From an uncultured Haliea sp. (GTDB taxonomy: Bacteria > Pseudomonadota > Gammaproteobacteria > Pseudomonadales > Halieaceae): 43,815 bases of DNA. Shown here piece by piece: positions 38,980 through 43,815 of this stretch. Position numbers and translations under genes: made by a program. How positions within the stretch are numbered: position 1 is the stretch's first letter; each line of letters starts with the position of its first letter. The stretch is taken from NCBI GenBank assembly GCA_913061115.1, contig CAJXTK010000006.1, forward strand, positions 1 to 43,815. The letters run 5' to 3'. The notes below the pieces were generated by a model. The model worked only from the letters and a program-made list of their open reading frames with translations. It searched no databases and was not told the DNA's origin.

Positions 38980-39168
38980 TCAGTCTTTGGAACTGGTATC
39001 TAGTTTGCCTATCTGTTCCAATTTATCCAAATCGTGACAGCGCTTGGCCAGTTCAGCGATAACCTCAGATAGCTCATCACCGCTGAGTCCATCGGTGGAC
39101 GATGTTTCTGCCAGCTGCCAGAGTTTGCGGCTGGATAGCTGATGTGCATTAATTTTATGTGTGTTCAT
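38980..39168 (-). CDS. Small hypothetical protein upstream of VWA gene
   Basis: 62-aa hydrophilic protein (NTHKINAHQLSSRKLWQLAE, then LSGDELSEVIAELAKRC), largely helical, no membrane segment. GGTAAG lies about 7 bp upstream of ATG 39168. The tight 23-bp spacing to the VWA gene suggests co-translation and perhaps a partner role. No family recognised. The 144 bp upstream, to the phoD stop, show nothing certain. Confidence 0.5.
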   Translation of the reverse strand: MNTHKINAHQLSSRKLWQLAETSSTDGLSGDELSEVIAELAKRCHDLDKLEQIGKLDTSSKD

Positions 39169-39312
39169 TGTGACTTACCGTTCTGTTCGTCGTACCATGC
39201 TTAAAATGCCCGGGACACCCCCGAAGTGTTGTAAAGCTAAGGGTAATCGTATGGTATGAGTATGACAATCGCGTGAAATCACAGTTGCGATTTCAGCTTG
39301 CAATATTGCAGT

Positions 39313-41319
39313 TTACACTGTGGGGGCCTTAAAAGGAAAGGGGGCTGCTCTTTCAAAGTCGGGTCCGTCCAACACTGGCGGTTCTCCGGCGCTCCAATGT
39401 GGCAGGTGGAATTTGGCGATATGCCTGATACCTGGAGGGTCGATAAAGGGCACTTGGCAATCCTCCATGGTGATCAACTGTACCTGCATCTCGTCGGCGT
39501 CGAAGCTTGCTAGGCCATAGCCATTGGCCGTTGTATCTACATATTGCAGGCCGGGATTGGCGTTATTGGGGCCCAGCCAGTCGGTCAGTGTATTGAAACC
39601 GGTTTTGGCATACGTAAAGGCGGCAAGCACGCCGGATAACATGGAGACGTTCCATACCGGCTCTATCCCGTCGTCTGTTTCGCGGTAGACCAACGATGCA
39701 AAGTTGGAGTGATCGGCTTTTGCCACCGCCATCAGATCCTGAAAAAGGGGTGTAGAACTGATGCCGGCAACATTGAAATCGACGGCTACCGGTGGTGCAT
39801 CTGCGGCGGTGGTTGAGCTGCAGATGGTGCCTGCACCTTGCATGTGATGGTCACCCGATAGCGACACTAGCCCAGTAATATTTTCATCCCCCAGATAACG
39901 CATCAAGACGCTCACTTCATAGGGATAACCCGCCCAGCCGTCAACGTTGAAAACGCTATCGTGATAACCGGCAAAGGGGAGGGTAGACATGTCCAGCCGC
40001 ATAGGTAGCAGGGGCATGGCGTTGGCCCAAAGCTTCCAAGGAGCGGGAGACGCTTTTATCGTCTCCAGTAACCACGCTCGTTGTTCAAGCCCCAGCATGC
40101 TGCCCGGGGCACGATGTTGCGCAGGATTGGCCACGCTGCCGTCGCCATAGGGTAGCGTCGCGGGTGGATTCCCTTCGTTATAGGCACTGCCGGCATCGGT
40201 GATAGCCACCAATTCGACCGGATCGAGCGGTAGGCCTAGGGATACTGAAAAGCCTGCCGTAACACAGGGCGGACTGCGATAGCTGCGGCCGTCGGTAAGC
40301 ACCATGTCCACGTATTTGCCCCAGCTTAATTTGCGGTAGATACGCAGACTGTTCAGGGCTGTCTGATTTTGCGTGGTGTCGTCGTCACCTAATTTTTGCG
40401 GTTTAAAATCATGGGCAGGTTGCGCCTCAAGTTCGTCCAATACTGCAGGGATGAATTCGAACCAGGCTTGATTGGAATACAGTTTGCGCTGCGCTTGAAG
40501 GATCTGCACGCCATCGTACGTTGAGAAACTCTGGAAGTTATCGTTGGCAAATTCATGATCGTCCCAGATACAGATAAATGGCCAATTTGCGCGCGCTGCC
40601 TGTAAATGAGGATCACTCAAATAGGTCTTGTAGAGGTGCCGATAGTCAGCAAGCGAGACAGCATAACGATTCTCTTGTGTGGTCACCCCGTCTGGAAATG
40701 GCGGTACGGTCCGAGATTGTGCAGTGCCATCCACGTGTTGGTTCCAGCAGCGCTCGTATATGAAGTCGCCAAGGTGCAGGACAAACTGAATTTGGTCTGC
40801 CGTGTCAGCGGCACGATCGTCTTCCAGCATGCGCGCCCAGCTGCCGTAGTAGCCCTGCTCAAAGCTTTGGCAGCTAACGAAAGCCAGATTGACCTTGCGG
40901 GGTTGCCCTGGCGCAGGTGCAGTGCGAGTGCGTCCAGTGCGCGATACGGATTTATTGGCGCCTAGGAAACGGTAGTAGTACTGCGTGTCTGGCGCTAGTC
41001 CGTCAATATAAGTGCGCACGGTGTAATCGCTCTCTGCGTCGGTCTGTATGTTTTCTTGCAGAAGAAGCGTAGAAAATTCGCGGTTGGAACTGACTTGCAG
41101 CAACAAGTGTACTGGGGTGCTGGTGTCTGTTGCGGGAACGGCACGGGTCCACAGCATAATCCCGTCAGGCTGAGGGTCGCCCGAGGCAACGCCCTGTGGG
41201 AACTTCAATGTAGGTGCATCTGGCGGTAGTTCTGCTGATATCACCGCACCCGGGGCAAGCGTTAAAAAAAAGGTGCTGCTGGACAGTAACCCCAGCATAT
41301 TTCTGCGAGTAATAGGCAT
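39313..41319 (-). CDS. phoD: Tat-exported PhoD-family phosphatase
   Basis: 668-aa periplasmic metallophosphatase. The Tat signal is TRRNMLGLLSSSTFFLTLAP. An N-terminal Fn3-like domain follows (FPQGVASGDPQPDGIMLWTR, YYYRFLGANKS). The catalytic core shows AFVSCQSFEQGYYGSW (metal-ligand Cys), LHLGDFIYE, WDDHEFANDN and LSGDHHMQGAG. This is the phosphodiesterase/alkaline phosphatase D pattern, using Ca and Fe in the studied enzyme. It would release phosphate from phosphodiesters during phosphate limitation; no Pho box was recognised. ATG 41319 lacks a good ribosome site; the leader fixes the start. Slightly longer than typical PhoD (~520-580 aa), with inserts in the C-terminal half. Confidence 0.88.
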   Translation of the reverse strand: MPITRRNMLGLLSSSTFFLTLAPGAVISAELPPDAPTLKFPQGVASGDPQPDGIMLWTRAVPATDTSTPVHLLLQVSSNREFSTLLLQENIQTDAESDYTVRTYIDGLAPDTQYYYRFLGANKSVSRTGRTRTAPAPGQPRKVNLAFVSCQSFEQGYYGSWARMLEDDRAADTADQIQFVLHLGDFIYERCWNQHVDGTAQSRTVPPFPDGVTTQENRYAVSLADYRHLYKTYLSDPHLQAARANWPFICIWDDHEFANDNFQSFSTYDGVQILQAQRKLYSNQAWFEFIPAVLDELEAQPAHDFKPQKLGDDDTTQNQTALNSLRIYRKLSWGKYVDMVLTDGRSYRSPPCVTAGFSVSLGLPLDPVELVAITDAGSAYNEGNPPATLPYGDGSVANPAQHRAPGSMLGLEQRAWLLETIKASPAPWKLWANAMPLLPMRLDMSTLPFAGYHDSVFNVDGWAGYPYEVSVLMRYLGDENITGLVSLSGDHHMQGAGTICSSTTAADAPPVAVDFNVAGISSTPLFQDLMAVAKADHSNFASLVYRETDDGIEPVWNVSMLSGVLAAFTYAKTGFNTLTDWLGPNNANPGLQYVDTTANGYGLASFDADEMQVQLITMEDCQVPFIDPPGIRHIAKFHLPHWSAGEPPVLDGPDFERAAPFPFKAPTV

Positions 41320-41384
41320 GACGATGGGTTCTTTTAAGCGGAAAGTGGCCTACTTTACCTTATTTGTCGCTATACTTGGAGACC

Positions 41385-42041
41385 ATGAAACTTTTCAATA
41401 TTCGCAGGAAGCACCGCATGCCAACGCCGGAAACAGCACTACCCGGTCGGGCCGAAGAAATGCCCGTCCCTTTAGCTCACCATGTTAACGGTCATCCGCT
41501 GCGTGGCCCCTTTCCCGCCCATTTGCAACAGATCGTGTTTGGCATGGGCTGTTTCTGGGGTGTGGAGCGCATATTCTGGCAGTTGGAGGGGGTGTTTTCT
41601 ACGGCTGTTGGCTACGCCGCAGGCTCAACACCCAATCCCACGTATCAGGAGGTCTGCAGCGGACGCACCGGGCATAATGAAGTCGTACTGGTGGTTTTTG
41701 ATCCCGCGCAAGTGAGCATAGAACAATTGCTCAAGGCATTCTGGGAAGGGCACAATCCTACTCAGGGCATGCGCCAGGGTAACGACATGGGCACTCAGTA
41801 TCGCTCAGGTATTTATCCTTCCGATGACGCCCAGAAGGCGTTGGCTGTTGCGTCCCAAGCATCCTTTCAGCAGGCGTTGGAGGCGGCGGGGTACGGGGCT
41901 ATCACCACCGAGATCGAGTCGATCCGAGAATTTTATTACGCGGAAGACTACCATCAGCAGTATCTGGCCAAGAATGTTAATGGCTACTGCGGCTTAGGCG
42001 GCACGGGCGTTACCTGTACTGCAGGTTTGTCGATGACGTAG
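41385..42041 (+). CDS. msrA: Peptide methionine sulfoxide reductase MsrA
   Basis: 218-aa enzyme that repairs methionine-S-sulfoxide. The ATG 41385 follows TTGGAG; the in-frame TTG at 41364 is less likely. The N-terminal extension [20 protein letters not shown] aligns with E. coli MsrA. The catalytic motif is [16 protein letters not shown] (Cys56). [45 protein letters not shown] and the resolving region [12 protein letters not shown] follow. Cytosolic. It is divergent from phoD and ends before a strong bidirectional terminator. Confidence 0.95.
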   Translation: MKLFNIRRKHRMPTPETALPGRAEEMPVPLAHHVNGHPLRGPFPAHLQQIVFGMGCFWGVERIFWQLEGVFSTAVGYAAGSTPNPTYQEVCSGRTGHNEVVLVVFDPAQVSIEQLLKAFWEGHNPTQGMRQGNDMGTQYRSGIYPSDDAQKALAVASQASFQQALEAAGYGAITTEIESIREFYYAEDYHQQYLAKNVNGYCGLGGTGVTCTAGLSMT

Positions 42042-42106
42042 ATCGCGGGTCTTTCTTTTTTGAAAAGTACTGCCAGTGCCGTTATTCCTGAAGAGAGCCT
42101 CATAAA

Positions 42107-42139
42107 AAAGCCCGGAATGATCAGATCATTCCGGGCTTT
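42107..42139. terminator. Strong bidirectional intrinsic terminator
   Basis: Arms AAAGCCCGGAATGATC (42107-42122) and GATCATTCCGGGCTTT (42124-42139) are fully complementary around a single central base. T-rich tails occur on both strands: GTTTTC on plus, and a run of six Ts on minus. It ends both msrA (plus) and the TonB receptor gene (minus). Confidence 0.92.
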
Positions 42140-42154
42140 GTTTTCTTTGCAGAC

Positions 42155-43815
42155 CTACCAGTTATAGGCCGCTTCTATGCCGTAAGTGCGCGGCAGGTTG
42201 TACGTCGTGCCTGCGGTCGAAGTGACGTCCACCAGGGGTGTGCCACCCTGCACATATCTGTCATCTGTAAGGTTATTGCCGAAGCCGGTTACTCGCCAGT
42301 TCATGTCCGGTGAGTTCCAGGTCAGGCGCGCGGAGAGATCTTCCTGGTCCACTTTGTAGACACCAGAGAGACAACTGGACGCGTCAAAGCAATTCTGCAG
42401 ATTGGTGCGGTAGGACCAAGAGATCATTGGAACCACTGAGCCATAGCTTGTCTCAAAGGTATATTGCGCCGCTAGGTAGAAGATGCTGTCGGGAAGACGC
42501 GGTAGGTCTTCATCGGAGCGATCGATCGGACAGTTGGCAACCTCGCCTGCTCCCGTGTCGATAGCAGTGCAGCCTGGCTTTATACCTGATGCCGGTATGC
42601 TCTCGATACGGAAATCATCATACTCTTCGATTTCGCCGTGGTTGAACGTGACATTCGCCGTCAGTTGAAGGTTGTCGGTGGGCAGTATGACAGCCTCCAT
42701 TTCAATGCCGGAGATATAAGACGACTTGGCATTAATGAGTGCGCCAGCAATACGGCCTTCGGGACTGATGCGGATGGTAGTTAACTGACGATCTGTATAG
42801 TCGGTATAAAATATAGCGGTATTGAGACGCAATTTACGTTCCCAAGCGTCCATTTTAAAGCCGATCTCGTAGTTCCAAACTTCTTCCGGGTCGTAGTCTC
42901 CAGTTAGGCCGGTGACTGTATCGACGGTATCGGTAATGCCGCCGGACAGAAAGCCGTTGGCAATGGTCAGGTAGGCATTGCCGAAATCCATGAAGCCGAC
43001 GCCGTCAAACGTGCGCTGAATACTCATCATTGGCGTGATTTTAGACTCGTCAATTTTTCGCGTCTGGTCGGCGTTAGGGTCTAGTGAGCCGTCTGGAAGA
43101 ACGGCCACGACGTAACCGTGGTTTGGATTGAACGTCTCTGGACCACTGGGAAAGTCAATAAAAGAGTCGGATATTGGAGACACCGATGCATCACCGGTGG
43201 TTGCCAGATCACTGATATCCGGCACACGGAATGTGCGTGTTAACTCGCGCTCTTCCCAGGTATAACGTGCGCCCAGGGTCACAGTCCAGTATTCATCAAA
43301 ATGCCAATCGGCTTGGCCAAAGATTGAGGCCGAGCTGTTTTCTGCCTCTAGTTTGGTCAGATTACTCTGATAAAAAGCCAGATTGGGAATGCTTAATGCG
43401 CCAAAGAACAGGGAAGGCGAGGTGGCCGCGCCTTTGTCTGTCTTCTCGGTAAAACCAAACGCGCCGACCACATAATCGAGTTTATCGTCAAAGGCGCTGC
43501 CCAATAACTGAAATTCCTGACTGTAGGAATCAGTGTTGCGCTGTTCCGCGCCATTACCCGCAAAATTGGTGCGCCCTAACAGGGCGATACCGATGGCATC
43601 AAGCTCATTGACCTCGCCACCCTCGGCACTGCGTGCGGCGCTGATGCTCTTAAAGTTCAATACGTCACTGATTTCCCAGTCCACTGTCAGTGCTAGAGTG
43701 TTGGTTTCAGACTTGTACTGATTAGGCTCCAGGTTAGCCATAATTTTGTCGATGCCCAGATCGTCGTTCCGTTGACACCAGTCGGTAATCGGCTCGGTAG
43801 TGGACGGTATAACGA
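42155..43815 (-). CDS. TonB-dependent receptor, C-terminal barrel (5' truncated by window)
   Basis: At least 552 residues of an outer-membrane barrel; the frame is open through the window edge, so the ATG at 43741 is internal. The barrel has alternating strands such as NTLALTVDWEISDVLNFKSI, YWTVTLGARYTWEERELTR, DPEEVWNYEIGFKMDAWERK, WRVTGFGNNLTDDRYV and the end TYNLPRTYGIEAAYNW. Extracellular loops are acidic and include a Cys pair (NCFDASSCLS). The style is that of the large receptor families of Halieaceae and sphingomonads, which often accompany steroid, aromatic or siderophore uptake; substrate cannot be told. The plug and TonB box lie outside the window. Confidence 0.9.
   Translation of the reverse strand, partial: VIPSTTEPITDWCQRNDDLGIDKIMANLEPNQYKSETNTLALTVDWEISDVLNFKSISAARSAEGGEVNELDAIGIALLGRTNFAGNGAEQRNTDSYSQEFQLLGSAFDDKLDYVVGAFGFTEKTDKGAATSPSLFFGALSIPNLAFYQSNLTKLEAENSSASIFGQADWHFDEYWTVTLGARYTWEERELTRTFRVPDISDLATTGDASVSPISDSFIDFPSGPETFNPNHGYVVAVLPDGSLDPNADQTRKIDESKITPMMSIQRTFDGVGFMDFGNAYLTIANGFLSGGITDTVDTVTGLTGDYDPEEVWNYEIGFKMDAWERKLRLNTAIFYTDYTDRQLTTIRISPEGRIAGALINAKSSYISGIEMEAVILPTDNLQLTANVTFNHGEIEEYDDFRIESIPASGIKPGCTAIDTGAGEVANCPIDRSDEDLPRLPDSIFYLAAQYTFETSYGSVVPMISWSYRTNLQNCFDASSCLSGVYKVDQEDLSARLTWNSPDMNWRVTGFGNNLTDDRYVQGGTPLVDVTSTAGTTYNLPRTYGIEAAYNW

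Overview
The window looks like a chromosomal segment of a marine, aerobic gammaproteobacterium, most likely of the Halieaceae/Spongiibacteraceae type (Cellvibrionales). This rests on the core-gene order bamA-skp-fabZ-rnhB-dnaE with gammaproteobacterial-looking proteins, many SDRs and acyl-CoA enzymes, TonB receptors and a Tat-exported PhoD. The taxonomic placement is inference; no rRNA or tRNA gene was seen.

Layout. (1) 1-5486 is a conserved envelope/replication block: the end of bamA, then skp (GTG start), fabZ, rnhB and dnaE. lpxD, lpxA and lpxB, which normally sit between skp, fabZ and rnhB in gammaproteobacteria, are absent and only short spacers remain. (2) 5560-20012 is a lipid/steroid-type catabolic island. 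It holds three intact SDRs (one closely resembling 3(17)beta-hydroxysteroid dehydrogenase), a ketosteroid-isomerase homologue with all three catalytic residues, two adjacent acyl-CoA dehydrogenases that look like a catalytic/non-catalytic heteromeric pair, an SCP2-type thiolase, an EthD-like protein, a secreted DUF1254/DUF1214 protein and a carotenoid-oxygenase-family enzyme. Housekeeping or unknown genes (DUF1244, DUF2141, DUF1499) lie among them. (3) 20087-25374 is a minus-strand periplasmic redox block: a di-heme DUF1111 lipoprotein, then a tight cassette of cytochrome c5 lipoprotein, Tat-exported lactone-oxidase-like flavoprotein and an exported alanine-racemase-fold PLP enzyme. (4) 25528-30608 carries PutP and then a metal-homeostasis patch: a ZnuD-like TonB receptor with His/Glu-rich loops, a DUF2946 protein, and a decayed HvfABC-type RiPP metallophore locus in which the precursor signal peptide is frameshifted and the N-terminus of HvfB is fused in frame to the C-terminus of HvfC.

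(5) 30793-38260 is a plasticity zone. It has a DnaJ-like membrane protein, a tandem-AP2-domain protein, a degraded gene fragment, an IS91-type transposase fragment and three copies of one interspersed repeat that reads as the 3' end of an IS. It also holds an epoxide-hydrolase/dehalogenase-like enzyme and a GST/DJ-1 operon divergent from a LysR regulator. (6) 38261-43815 has a VWA protein with a small partner, Tat-exported PhoD phosphatase, MsrA, a strong bidirectional terminator and the 3' part of a TonB receptor running off the window.

Taken together, the island in (2) would allow alcohol oxidation, double-bond isomerisation, alpha-beta dehydrogenation and thiolytic cleavage of steroid- or terpenoid-like CoA esters. 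TonB receptors and oxidative-stress enzymes (MsrA, GST, DJ-1) give transport and protection. The clearest unusual features are the missing lpx genes, the collapsed Hvf locus and the exported PLP/flavin/cytochrome cassette.
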